A model generated the notes under the pieces. It had not been told where the DNA came from. It made no database searches and was given only the letters and a program-made list of their open reading frames with translations. From Paenibacillus alkalitolerans (lineage in GTDB: Bacteria; Bacillota; Bacilli; Paenibacillales; YIM-B00363): a stretch of DNA of 64,000 nt. The translations under genes were made by a program, and so were the position numbers. Location of the stretch: the NCBI RefSeq assembly GCF_016482785.1, contig NZ_JAEMXM010000006.1, positions 62,001 to 126,000 on the forward strand, given 5' to 3'. This document shows positions 9,240 to 17,505 of the stretch, piece by piece. Position 1 is the first letter of the stretch. The number at the start of each line of letters is the position of its first letter.

Positions 9240-9577
9240 CTTCGCACACTCCTCCTCTATGATTCCGAATGTAATACAGGAATCATCCATTGAAATGTTG
9301 ATAAACTGCTTAAATCGTAACGTTCCATCTGGCTTGCAGGTTCGAACCCGGATGACTACAATAACAGCACTAAGCTGAAACAAGTGAACGCATCGTCCGC
9401 CATCAAATCAGGGCGACAAATAAAGTCGGTTTGGGTTGTTGAGTTGTCGCGATAAGTGGTTTTCCCTTGCCTGACTTGATCTATTGGAATGGCGTGACGT
9501 AGCCCTTTATTTCGATAGAAATAAAGGGCATCTTTACGTATTATTTGGGTCAAGATGAACTAGCGCCCATCAAGACT
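9240..9577. other. Intergenic stretch, no gene supported
   Basis: About 340 bases between the UvrA-like gene and the GyrI-like gene upstream. It holds the UvrA ribosome site (9250-9256) and a 65-codon minus-strand frame (9356-9553) that I cannot assign. AAAGGGC...GCCCTTT flanks a short hairpin near 9508-9530 (ATTTCTATCGAAATAAAG region), which could end the GyrI transcript. Confidence 0.35.
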
Positions 9578-10036
9578 TTATTTCTTAGTAATGGGGATAT
9601 AAACCGAGATCGTTTTCTTTCCATCATCGCCTCGCACGAATCGATTATCATAAAGCTCAAAGTCAGCTGCTTCTGCCCACTTATATTCCGATGTAGCGAA
9701 CCACTTGTCGGAATATTCATATACCTCGCCAATCCTGTGACCTGTATATACAAAAAGCGCATATTGCTGCATCGGAATCGTTCTTCCGACCATGCCGTCA
9801 GGGATATCATCGAGATTTTGTACCGAGAAACCAACGATATGGTTAAAACTTTTTCGGGGGTCAGGACTGTATTCACTCAAACCATACGCGAAATAAGGAT
9901 CTGTTCGATTTTTTATTTCATGCCTTCTCCGTCCAAATTCATCCCAGAGGCCAGGTATCTTATCCTCACCAATTTTTGTAGTGATCATCGGTCCGACAAT
10001 GTGGAATTCTTTCAGCGTAACAATGTGAATATCCAT
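9578..10036 (-). CDS. GyrI-like/AraC effector-binding-domain protein
   Basis: A 152-residue single-domain protein of the GyrI-like effector-binding family (VTLKEFHIVGPMITT, IPGLWDEFGRR, DIPDGMVGRTIPMQQYALFVYTG, ISVYIPITKK). It has no DNA-binding domain. The ATG at 10036 follows AAGGATGATAAAC; an earlier in-frame codon would add ten residues (MTYKKRRMIN) and is less likely. It follows the 830-residue BtrH-like gene and the sigma-BtrH fusion on the same strand, with about 175 bases between. A paralogous arrangement (sigma plus GyrI) lies at 3600-4955. The ligand is unknown. Confidence 0.8.
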   Translation of the reverse strand: MDIHIVTLKEFHIVGPMITTKIGEDKIPGLWDEFGRRRHEIKNRTDPYFAYGLSEYSPDPRKSFNHIVGFSVQNLDDIPDGMVGRTIPMQQYALFVYTGHRIGEVYEYSDKWFATSEYKWAEAADFELYDNRFVRGDDGKKTISVYIPITKK

Positions 10037-10211
10037 GTTTATCATCCTTCGCTTTTTATATGTCATTAGTGATATGACCTGCTGTACAGAATCTGAATCC
10101 TTAGCCGCAAAATGGTCGGGAAGTAGTTCTGATTCGCAATGTTATCCGTCGACTCTGTTGGTCCGGCCGTCTAAGTGATTACGTGCGAGGTTGTGACTGA
10201 ATATTACTCCA

Positions 10212-12704
10212 CTACTCATGGCAGCTTTCCAGCCGCTCAACTAAAGCCTGAAGCGCGGACAAACCGCGAACTTCGGCCATCCGTGCTTTGCGCAGGAGGG
10301 CTATTGCCTTCGCACGCTTCTCTGCATCACGTACATAATCGTCCGGCTGGCGCCATGGGAACAAAGCATCCAGCTCCTTGGAAGCTGAGGCAACTTCCTC
10401 GTACGGAGCAATTGCCTCGTCGAAGGCTTCCGCAAGCAGACGATTGTCTAAATTGCCGGCGGGTTGTCGCCCCCCCGTAGTATCGGCTGCGTTCGTCGCT
10501 GTGCATAGTCGCTCTTTCGCTTCATGCAGGAAAGCCGCCGCATGCTTGCGGCATTCGTAGAAGAGCGAGACGTTATAGCCGATGTAGAAAGCGAACGCCG
10601 TCCCGTTCTCGAAGGCGCGTATCCAGGCGTCGTATGCGGCCAGACCGGTATGGAATCCCGGGGCGATACGCCGGTCTCCTGGAGCCGAGATTTCCAGCGC
10701 GAAACGGAGACCTTCCCGCACGGCAGTGAAATCGTCCGCAGGCTCGGCAGGCTCGACCCAATGCAAATCGACAAGCCCTTCGCGAACCGGGCCGTCGAGG
10801 CCGTTCTTTCGGCGCCAATCCGTGCAGCCGTCGCACGGGCACATCGCCACACCCAATCGGTCCCAGGGAATAACTCCGCCTCCGCGTCCATGCCAACCGT
10901 GCGCATAGTACCCTTCGGAGTCGTATCCATAAACGACGGCGGTCTCGCTACCTTCGGTGACCCCCAGTCCGTAACACGGCCAGCCGTTATTAATGGCGCT
11001 CCGCGCGGCAGAGAACGCTTCACGATGCGCCTCGCGCAAGTCGTCTCCAGTGACATAGCGGCTGATGCCGCCGATCCGGGCGCCGGCGTGTTCTGCCAAT
11101 CGGCGTATCTCATCGTTCGGCAAGTTGTGGTTGTATGGTGGAATGCTGATCTTATCGTCCGCGATGAACAGAAACCCATGACCTGTTATTCCATAAAGCC
11201 ACGGAACGGAGCATCGGATACCCAAAAAGTTGAAGCACGAATGAATGGCGCCGAGCTGCGATACGTTCAGCCCCGTGAACCACAGCTTCGAAAGTTCCTT
11301 CCTCGCGTTTAGCCGCTCGATCGCCGCCTGCATGGAGGCGAAAGCCCTCTCCTCCGCATGAGCTGCGGCTTCGAGGTTTTCCGCCTGCAGCCCGGGGTCG
11401 GTCGAGGCCGAGACAGACGCTTCAAGCAAACGGCTCTCCTCTCTGAACCAGTTTGCCGCCTCTTCAAGCAGCCCGGAGGCGTCTCCACCGACACGCCTAT
11501 TGGCGTGGAGCAGGAAGTCCGCGGCGAAGCCGCACAGCCTGACCATCTTGCGCCGCTCATCACCAACGCCGTATGCATCCGACTGGCGGAAGACACTTTC
11601 TCCGCTGGCTATGCGCTCCACTGCGAATGCAAGCGCATCGCGCAGCTGCTGCAATTCGCTGGCCTGGCGGCAGCACTTCACACCGTAAAACGGCAGTTCA
11701 GCCACTCGCTCCACAGTTGCGATGCCGACAGAGCCAGGAGCGGAGTAAAAGTAACCGCCGGTTTCCGGATCGATTCCGAACAAGACAGCACAACCGTCGA
11801 CGCCATTTTCCGGCCTAAGCCGAACGATACAGAGCGTGCCCGCCTCCAATATCGCTTGCAAACCCGATTCATGGCGGGTTAGGTGGATCCCGATATTCGC
11901 CGCCAAGCGGGCTGCAGTTTCTTCATCAGTCGGCCCCATGTTCACCTTGGAACGAAAAGCCTGTCCTGTCACACCGTACAAAATCGCCTCGCTAAACGGA
12001 AGCCATGCATCGGACAACGTCAGGTTTAACGACTCCGCACAGCCCAACAAGCACGCCATGAAAACATCAGCGCCGGGTTTAACCAGAACCTTCGGAATGA
12101 CCCCGCACGGCAGCAGACTTGTCTCCGGCTTCAGGCGAAAAATCGCCATCTCCCGCAAACCGACGCGTGCTCCGAACGCTCCGCCGAACCCGATCGTGCC
12201 GCTCCAGTCCACAAAATATCCCGGGCATTCCGCATAAACTTCCCCGTCGACCTCCAGCCTCATGAACCGCTCCGTAATGGTCAGCGATAACCGGTACCAT
12301 CTTCCTGGTTCGAGCGGTCCGTGCTGATCGAACGTCATATGAGCCCTCGTCATCGGGTGCTTGATGTAGAAGTTCACTTCGTTTGCTTCCGAATTCAGTA
12401 CGACCCGGCCTTTATCCCCGAGATAGAGCCTCAGATTGGACGAATCGGTTCGCGCGACGGCTTCTATTCTTAGAGGCACACGGTATTCTCCTGCGGTAAC
12501 CGCATAATGGCTTGTCGGAAAAGCCAGATGAACGATATTATCGTGCTGATCCGTCATGACGAGGCCCTCGGTCGTCCGTTGCGGACAAGTTTCAGCCGAA
12601 GCAATCAACACGTCCTCTCCGGTGCCGTCCAATCCAATGATGCGGATCGGAAACAACACTTGCGATTCGCCTGCCGTAACCTTCATTTGTGTGTTTTCGT
12701 TCAT
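10212..12704 (-). CDS. Large multidomain protein: LamG-like domain plus two BtrH-like domains
   Basis: An 830-residue protein with no signal peptide. About residues 1-200 resemble a concanavalin/LamG-like jelly roll (GRWYRLSLTITERFMRLEVDGEVY, SGTIGFGGAFGARVGLREM). Two divergent copies of a BtrH/C39-like domain follow: about 210-400 (FMACLLGCAESLNLT, GCAVLFGIDPETGGYFYSAP) and about 490-800 (SCFNFLGIRCSVPWLYGITG, GWPCYGLGVTEGSETAVVYGYD, HTGLAAYDAWI). The latter motifs are shared with the neighbouring sigma fusion and with the broken gene at 5516-6404. ATG follows GGAGG at ideal distance and lies 25 bases after the sigma fusion, so the two are an operon. Family assignment is by motif resemblance; substrate or ligand unknown. 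Confidence 0.7.
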   Translation of the reverse strand: MNENTQMKVTAGESQVLFPIRIIGLDGTGEDVLIASAETCPQRTTEGLVMTDQHDNIVHLAFPTSHYAVTAGEYRVPLRIEAVARTDSSNLRLYLGDKGRVVLNSEANEVNFYIKHPMTRAHMTFDQHGPLEPGRWYRLSLTITERFMRLEVDGEVYAECPGYFVDWSGTIGFGGAFGARVGLREMAIFRLKPETSLLPCGVIPKVLVKPGADVFMACLLGCAESLNLTLSDAWLPFSEAILYGVTGQAFRSKVNMGPTDEETAARLAANIGIHLTRHESGLQAILEAGTLCIVRLRPENGVDGCAVLFGIDPETGGYFYSAPGSVGIATVERVAELPFYGVKCCRQASELQQLRDALAFAVERIASGESVFRQSDAYGVGDERRKMVRLCGFAADFLLHANRRVGGDASGLLEEAANWFREESRLLEASVSASTDPGLQAENLEAAAHAEERAFASMQAAIERLNARKELSKLWFTGLNVSQLGAIHSCFNFLGIRCSVPWLYGITGHGFLFIADDKISIPPYNHNLPNDEIRRLAEHAGARIGGISRYVTGDDLREAHREAFSAARSAINNGWPCYGLGVTEGSETAVVYGYDSEGYYAHGWHGRGGGVIPWDRLGVAMCPCDGCTDWRRKNGLDGPVREGLVDLHWVEPAEPADDFTAVREGLRFALEISAPGDRRIAPGFHTGLAAYDAWIRAFENGTAFAFYIGYNVSLFYECRKHAAAFLHEAKERLCTATNAADTTGGRQPAGNLDNRLLAEAFDEAIAPYEEVASASKELDALFPWRQPDDYVRDAEKRAKAIALLRKARMAEVRGLSALQALVERLESCHE

Positions 12705-12729
12705 GAAAAACCTCCGCTTCTCCTATGTT

Positions 12730-14478
12730 TCACGGATGAAAAAGGGGCAACAACCGCCTGACTCGCTCAAGCCGTTCAACCGCCGAAGCTTCTGCCTCGT
12801 ACGCGCTGCCCAGCAACTCGATACCGGCTGCCGCTTCCGCGCGATCGTGTGGCTTGCCGCCGGAAGGAAACGGAAAGAGGCGGCAGTAGTTCATCCACGC
12901 TTCGGCCGTATCATTATACAGCAGTGCTGCTTCCTGCAGAAGCCGGCTACATTCCCCAGCTGCAGCCCGTCCAGCTTCGTTCAGGAACTTGGCCGCCCAG
13001 CGTCTCGCGTCCGCCGTCAGCATAGCACAATACGCGCTGCCGACCGGATCGATCCGTCCGCTTCGCAGTGCGTCGATCCAGGCGAAATAAGCGGCGAGGC
13101 CCGATACGTATCCGGTAAGTCCTCGTTCCCCGTACGCATGGCGGACCGCCATGCCGAGCGCACAGTCAAGCTGCCGGGTTCGATCCGGAATGACCGGCTT
13201 ATCCGGTTTGCGGAGCGACATCAGGAACAAGCCCCCGGACGAACCTCTGCCCAGTGCTGCGAACGGCAGTGAGCGTCGAGCCCGCGGGTCATGCGCATGG
13301 ACTTGCCGTTTCCCCTCGTCCATCCCATAAATCAGGCCGAACTCCGGCGTGAACAAGTCCCAGGCGATGACAGGCCTCTTTTCCCGCAGCGCTTCTCTCA
13401 CAAAAGCGACCCCATCATAAAGCAGCCCGGGCGACGGGAAGACGCCGCCATCTCCAAGCAAGTCGCATTCGGCCCCCAGGTTGCGCGCAGCATCGGTAAA
13501 AACGGTCTCCCAGAAAAACGACCACGGACCCGATGCATCGATTCGTTCGACTTCCACCGTATTCCGGAATGCCAGAGCGGAGAGCCCCATCACATCGGCT
13601 AACGAGTAAGCTTTTGGCTCTCTCGGATCTTTCTGCTCTTTCCGATCCTTTGGCTTTTGCTTAAAGGCTAATAGGCCTCTTGTGCCGTCCTTTTCTCCTC
13701 CACCGGTTTGTACAAGAGCATCCAACGAATGACGCAAGCATACTCCGATGGATAGGGCACATCTTTTCCAATCAGCGTTCAGCCGTTTAGAATGTACAGT
13801 AAGAACGATCGTGCCGTTATTTTCGCTTCGCCCTTGCGTACGTTCCCTTTCCCGATCGTGCAAATACTCGTTTAACCGGATACGCTCCTTCTGCTCACGC
13901 ACTTTTTGCCTTGAGGCGGATAACGTGTTATAGACGTGGTTCGTGCCGACCGATAGAAGCTCTGCAATTTCATGCGGCTCCAGCTCGCGAAACACATACG
14001 CTTGGAAAACGTGCTTTTCCCGTTCCGTAAGCGTCTCCATAAGCTGCTCAGCCCAGTCCCAGAACATGCGGCGTGCCAGCCGTTCCTCCGGATTACCGAT
14101 TGGATTGGCGTGAAATGCGTCTCGGAAATCTCTCCGGCTCTCCATGTGGGCCGTACCTGCTTTCACCGAAGACTCAAGCGAAGTAAATGGACGCTCCTTG
14201 GCATACGGACCGCCTCGTCTCAATCGCATATACGCTTCATTGCGTACGATCTGATGCAGCCACGGCACGAATTTGTCCGAATCTTGCAGCGAACCGAGGT
14301 GCAGAAAAGCGCGCAGGAACGCCTCCTGCAGCACGTCCTCCGCCAGGTGACGGTCCCGTGTCAAGGATGCGGCGAAGCCAAGCACCTTGGTCCGGTTCCG
14401 TCTCACTAGCTCACTGAACGCATCTCGATCTCCCGCGCGCGCCGCTTCGATCAGTCTGCGCTCATCTGGCACTTCCAT
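12730..14478 (-). CDS. ECF sigma factor fused to a BtrH-like domain
   Basis: A 582-residue fusion. Residues about 5-200 are an ECF sigma factor: region 2 with ARAGDRDAFSELVRRN, DRHLAEDVLQEAFLRAFLHL and FVPWLHQIVRNEAYMRLRRG; region 4 with LTEREKHVFQAYVF and an HTH PHEIAELLSVGTNHVYNTLS. A charged linker (KQKPKDRKEQKDPREPK) leads to a BtrH-like C-terminal domain (YSLADVMGLSALAF, RPVIAWDLFTPEFGLIYGMD, GYVSGLAAYFAWIDAL, FPFPSGGKPHDRAEA). ATG at 14478 is chosen because GAGGAGGGG sits five bases upstream; the longer frame to 14535 has no such site. I infer a one-component sigma factor whose activity is set by the C-terminal domain. No anti-sigma gene is near. First gene of an operon with the 830-residue protein. 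Confidence 0.85.
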   Translation of the reverse strand: MEVPDERRLIEAARAGDRDAFSELVRRNRTKVLGFAASLTRDRHLAEDVLQEAFLRAFLHLGSLQDSDKFVPWLHQIVRNEAYMRLRRGGPYAKERPFTSLESSVKAGTAHMESRRDFRDAFHANPIGNPEERLARRMFWDWAEQLMETLTEREKHVFQAYVFRELEPHEIAELLSVGTNHVYNTLSASRQKVREQKERIRLNEYLHDRERERTQGRSENNGTIVLTVHSKRLNADWKRCALSIGVCLRHSLDALVQTGGGEKDGTRGLLAFKQKPKDRKEQKDPREPKAYSLADVMGLSALAFRNTVEVERIDASGPWSFFWETVFTDAARNLGAECDLLGDGGVFPSPGLLYDGVAFVREALREKRPVIAWDLFTPEFGLIYGMDEGKRQVHAHDPRARRSLPFAALGRGSSGGLFLMSLRKPDKPVIPDRTRQLDCALGMAVRHAYGERGLTGYVSGLAAYFAWIDALRSGRIDPVGSAYCAMLTADARRWAAKFLNEAGRAAAGECSRLLQEAALLYNDTAEAWMNYCRLFPFPSGGKPHDRAEAAAGIELLGSAYEAEASAVERLERVRRLLPLFHP

Positions 14479-15355
14479 GTCGCCCCTCCTCTTCTCCGTC
14501 CGACGAGTAGATGCCGGCCGACTCGAAATTCTCATGGAGAAATCGGAATGTTTTCAAAAAAATTTTCACTTTGCTTGGGTAAAGATTGTATATTACTCTC
14601 TTGCCTTTTACCGGCATTAGATTTCCACTTCATTGTCGTCTGAGTTAGGGTTAAATCGCTTATCGTATTGTTCTACCACATATGATGACTATACATCTTC
14701 TTTTAATCTTTAATACTGAATTTCTAATAATCATTTGAAGCGCAAAAACATAGCTTAGACGGGCTATCGGGTCATTTCTACTCGAGTAACCATTTTGTCC
14801 CGTTATTAAATACGTCAAAATAATGCGAACACGACTTTCTTCTATTTCAAACAAACAATTTCCTTCTATGTATACACATTCTTACATTATTGCCCGATGG
14901 CTTTAATGGAAAAATTGAATTAAAAGAATAAGCAACTCTGTTCCGATGTCATTTGTAACACCAAACGATTATTGCCTGAGATATGATTCTTAATGATGCG
15001 AGCCGTTATATTGACAAAAGGCCCATGTTATTGTCGCTCATCGACAAAAGACCCAAGTTCTTGTCGTTCGTCCGCGACAAGAACTAAGGCCTATAAATAA
15101 AAAAACCGCGATAATACGCGGTTTGAATCGGCCAATGTTCTTGTCGCCCGACAGGTATGGGCGACGAATCCAATAACTCAATGATCATCCAAAAGAAGCA
15201 ATATGTGAAGGTTTACTTCTTTTGAACGTACAAGTAAATTGTGTTACCTTTACTGCTGGTTATTATGACGGGTGCAAAAAACCCAAGCGTCGATCCGCAT
15301 CACTTCATACACTATTTCTACATTCATTGTATACTTGATAAGGACTGGGTTAAGT
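14479..15355. other. AT-rich gene-free stretch with repeats
   Basis: About 880 bases upstream of the sigma-BtrH fusion, much richer in A+T than the neighbouring coding DNA. I see no convincing gene. It holds the CGACAAGAAC-type repeat cluster (15011-15146) and a small hairpin with a T-run on the minus strand (15096-15124: AAACCGCG / CGCGGTTT) that follows no minus-strand gene. The sigma operon promoter should lie near 14500-14650, where TATTAC/ATTATA-like AT stretches occur, but no -35/-10 pair is clear. Confidence 0.45.
15011..15146. repeat. Cluster of four CGACAAGAAC-type repeats in both orientations
   Basis: Four copies of the unit seen at 3383-3433: 15011-15036 and 15041-15066 (ends TGACAA or CGACAA to TTGTCG, inverted relative to 3408-3433), 15075-15091 (CGACAAGAACTAAGGCC, direct) and 15130-15146 (GGCCAATGTTCTTGTCG, inverted). 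Opposed copies could fold into long stems. No transposase is next to them. Confidence 0.65.
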
Positions 15356-15682
15356 ATGATAAATGTATTTCTAGATGATTTGCGAGCTGAGCCCAAAGGT
15401 TTTTACTTAGTAAAAACAGCAGAACAATGTATTAAGGTATTGGAATCAAAAAAAATTAAGGTAATTTCTTTGGACTACAATCTTGGCTTAAAGAACCGTA
15501 CCGGATATGATGTTGTTAAATATATGGTGAATAAAAGGCTATTCCCTAAAACAATCATTATCCATAGTGCTAATCCGTACGGGCGATTAAAGATGTTTCA
15601 TTTACTAATCCATAACAAACCCAAAAATGTCCGCGTTTATATAAAGCCATTACCGTTTCCTTTTTTCAAAAAAGCGAAATAA
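15356..15682 (+). CDS. Small receiver-like protein (cyclic-phosphate-processing receiver type)
   Basis: A 108-residue protein with a CheY-like alpha/beta pattern: MINVFLDDLRAEPKGF carries the acidic pair at the start of the fold, VISLDYNLGLKNRTGYDVVKYM resembles the phospho-acceptor region of receivers, and KTIIIHSANPYGRLKM the following strand. This resembles the receiver-derived cyclic-phosphate-processing family found with RNA repair or conflict systems, not a normal response regulator: there is no output domain. ATG follows AAGGACTGGG at slightly long spacing. The protein is rich in Lys and coded by AT-rich DNA unlike its neighbours, which suggests recent transfer. Its partner gene, if any, is not visible. 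Confidence 0.6.
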   Translation: MINVFLDDLRAEPKGFYLVKTAEQCIKVLESKKIKVISLDYNLGLKNRTGYDVVKYMVNKRLFPKTIIIHSANPYGRLKMFHLLIHNKPKNVRVYIKPLPFPFFKKAK

Positions 15683-15810
15683 TTGCCAATGAGGTACTTC
15701 TGCCGAACATTATTTCAATAGAAAACTGGCTGGATTATGACATTATCGGCAAAGTCAGTACGGATAACACCGGATTGACCGGATATGACTATGCTGCCAT
15801 GACCGATTAG
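15674..15810 (+). pseudogene. Unidentified 3' gene remnant
   Basis: A frame open from the end of the receiver-like gene reads SEIIANEVLLPNIISIENW, then LDYDIIGKVSTDNTGLTGYD and ends AAMTD-stop at about 15810. It has no start codon of its own and overlaps the receiver stop. The composition looks coding and could be the tail of a lost or frameshifted gene. I do not recognise the family. Confidence 0.3.
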
Positions 15811-15932
15811 TGCATATTGAACGCTTGTCGTACCGTAAGCTTCCGTTAGAAATGCGGCTTTCCCGCCGCAGCCTTCCACCCTGATAAAATATGTACCCTC
15901 ACTCTCCCATTCAATCAGAAACCACCGTCATC

Positions 15933-15990
15933 TCGCCTAAAATAAAAAATAGAATCGGAGCGTTTGCAGGAATGGAGCTTTAAAGTTTCT
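15933..15990 (+). repeat. Dispersed intergenic repeat, copy 2
   Basis: CTCGCCTAAA and GAATCGGAGCGTTTGCAGG match the copy at 3230-3295. It lies between two halves of an inverted match (AATCAGAAAC near 15927 and GTTTCTGATT near 15985), so the copy here is enclosed in a potential stem. Gene-free DNA on both sides. Confidence 0.5.
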
Positions 15991-16018
15991 GATTGATGGG
16001 GAGAGTGAGCAAAAGAAA

Positions 16019-16056
16019 TAAGGAGGGCGGCCCTCGATGGGCTCGCCCTCCTTTCA
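16019..16056 (-). terminator. Rho-independent terminator of the aldolase-like gene
   Basis: On the minus strand GGAGGGCGAGCCC / GGGCCGCCCTCC with loop ATCGA is followed by TTATTTC. It lies 15 bases past the stop of the aldolase-like gene. Confidence 0.8.
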
Positions 16057-16070
16057 TTAATCTATCTTCG

Positions 16071-17162
16071 TCAAGCATCCCTAATCCTCTTATCAAGCAG
16101 TTGAAAAACTTTCTCTATGTCTAGTTTTGGCGTAAGAGCATATTGGTCACCGATAGAAACTTCGAAATAACAGTTCGTCTCGCTCGTTTCACTTATGTAG
16201 GAAGTTAAACCGATACCCGTTTCCTCATACAAACGAATCAAAATAGTCTCCAGCGTAGCTTTCGGCAAATCGAAATGTACGTGAAACATATTGGACACAG
16301 GCACTAAGGGCTCCGTTGCAACGCCATGGCACCGATTATAGAATCCGGCCAACTCTTTAGCTTCTTCGTAGTACCGGCCCATGTGAGGCAATCTTTGTTT
16401 TAAATAATAATCGGCGCTGACGATGTATGGATAGAGGCTGATCAGATCGCCTCCGTGGCGCCTTTTCCATACTTTGGATTCCTTCGCAAATTCTTCGTCG
16501 CCGGCAAGAATCGCCCCGGCAATCCCGCCAATCCCTTTGTAAAACGATACATAAACACTGTCAAAAAGCTTGCAAATTTCATCGGCCGACTTTCCATAGT
16601 AAGGCAATATTTCAAAAAGTCTCGCGCCATCCAGGTGCAGCTTAATCCCTCTTTCGACGCAATAAGCCGAAATAGCCTCCAGTTCGCTGTATTCCGGCAA
16701 TTGTCCGCCGATCTCGCGCTGAGGCAATTCCAGTAGTAAACACGCAATATCCTCATTTAAGTTCAGCACATCTTCCAGTTGAATCAGCCTGTTTTTATCT
16801 GTCAGTAAAATGGGCTCAATATGATGCAGTTGCTTTAACCCGTCTTCTTCGTGAATCTCTAAGTGGCATAACGGATGGTAGGCGACCTTTTTCAGACCCT
16901 TCCTGTCACACCATATTCTTAAAGCGATTTGCTGTGCCATTGTTCCGCTAGGGAAAAATACTGCAGATTGTTTGCCTAAATAATGTGCCATTCGGTCTTG
17001 GAAAACTTCAATCAGCCGCCCTGCGCCATACATATCGCTGTCAAGGCTGCCGTCCGTTTCGTCCAATGGTTCTTTCAGAACTTGAATGGTTCTTTTACCA
17101 TGGCCGACTAATTGGAAGGTAGTTTTATAAAATGCTTCTCTTAATGGATTATTTCCATTCAA
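16071..17162 (-). CDS. Threonine-aldolase-like PLP enzyme (beta-eliminating lyase family)
   Basis: A 363-residue fold-type I pyridoxal-phosphate enzyme of the threonine aldolase/beta-eliminating lyase family, expected to cleave a beta-hydroxy amino acid to glycine and an aldehyde, or a related reaction, in the cytosol. The glycine-rich AVFFPSGTMAQQIAL segment (about residues 67-81) binds the cofactor phosphate, HLDGARLFE (about 177-185) gives the ring-stacking Asp, and SFYKGIGGIAGA (about 206) carries the Schiff-base Lys. Length is normal. Its ATG overlaps the stop of the upstream kinase remnant, pointing to former translational coupling. The exact substrate cannot be inferred. Confidence 0.85.
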   Translation of the reverse strand: MNGNNPLREAFYKTTFQLVGHGKRTIQVLKEPLDETDGSLDSDMYGAGRLIEVFQDRMAHYLGKQSAVFFPSGTMAQQIALRIWCDRKGLKKVAYHPLCHLEIHEEDGLKQLHHIEPILLTDKNRLIQLEDVLNLNEDIACLLLELPQREIGGQLPEYSELEAISAYCVERGIKLHLDGARLFEILPYYGKSADEICKLFDSVYVSFYKGIGGIAGAILAGDEEFAKESKVWKRRHGGDLISLYPYIVSADYYLKQRLPHMGRYYEEAKELAGFYNRCHGVATEPLVPVSNMFHVHFDLPKATLETILIRLYEETGIGLTSYISETSETNCYFEVSIGDQYALTPKLDIEKVFQLLDKRIRDA

Positions 17163-17371
17163 ATTGAACGCTGCTCCTTTCCCGCCGGGACCCCCGCATT
17201 CCGCTCATTCCATTTTCGGAGGATATAGCTTTTGATTTGCTCCGCTACTTCGGATGGCGTCGTGGTCGTAGTGTCAATAATGGGCATCGGCGGATTGTAT
17301 GCGGTCTCCGCATTATCAATAAGCCACTGTGCAAATTTTTCATGGGATTTAAGCATTTCATCGGTCCACAT
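17159..17371 (-). pseudogene. C-terminal remnant of a P-loop kinase-like protein
   Basis: Seventy codons (MWTDEMLKSHEKFAQWLIDN, PPMPIIDTTTTTPSEVAEQI) look like the last third of an AAA/P-loop small-molecule kinase of the kind often found as lone genes in Bacillales. The reading frame stays open upstream to about 17413 (RNNRLRNREDKA) and then meets TGA; the Walker A part is missing, so the 5' end has been lost. No ribosome site precedes the ATG. The stop overlaps the start of the aldolase-like gene. Confidence 0.55.
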
Positions 17372-17505
17372 CGCTTTATCTTCCCGGTTGCGCAGGCGAT
17401 TGTTTCGAGTCGTGTGCCATCATCATTTCCCCCTTGAATCCATACAACTTATCTTAATACAAAAACATGTGATGGAGAGGGAAGGTTTGGTTATAGTCGT
17501 TAATA

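Noticed and set aside
9335-9370. tRNA T-arm-like sequence (GGTTCGAACCC)
   Set aside because: The stem bases around it do not pair as a T-arm and no anticodon arm is found on either side.
9356-9553. 65-codon frame resembling a transposase tail
   Set aside because: The resemblance is too weak to name a family and there are no inverted repeats around it.
15096-15124. Terminator of a minus-strand gene
   Set aside because: The hairpin and T-run are real, but no gene on that strand precedes it, so I list it only as part of the repeat region.
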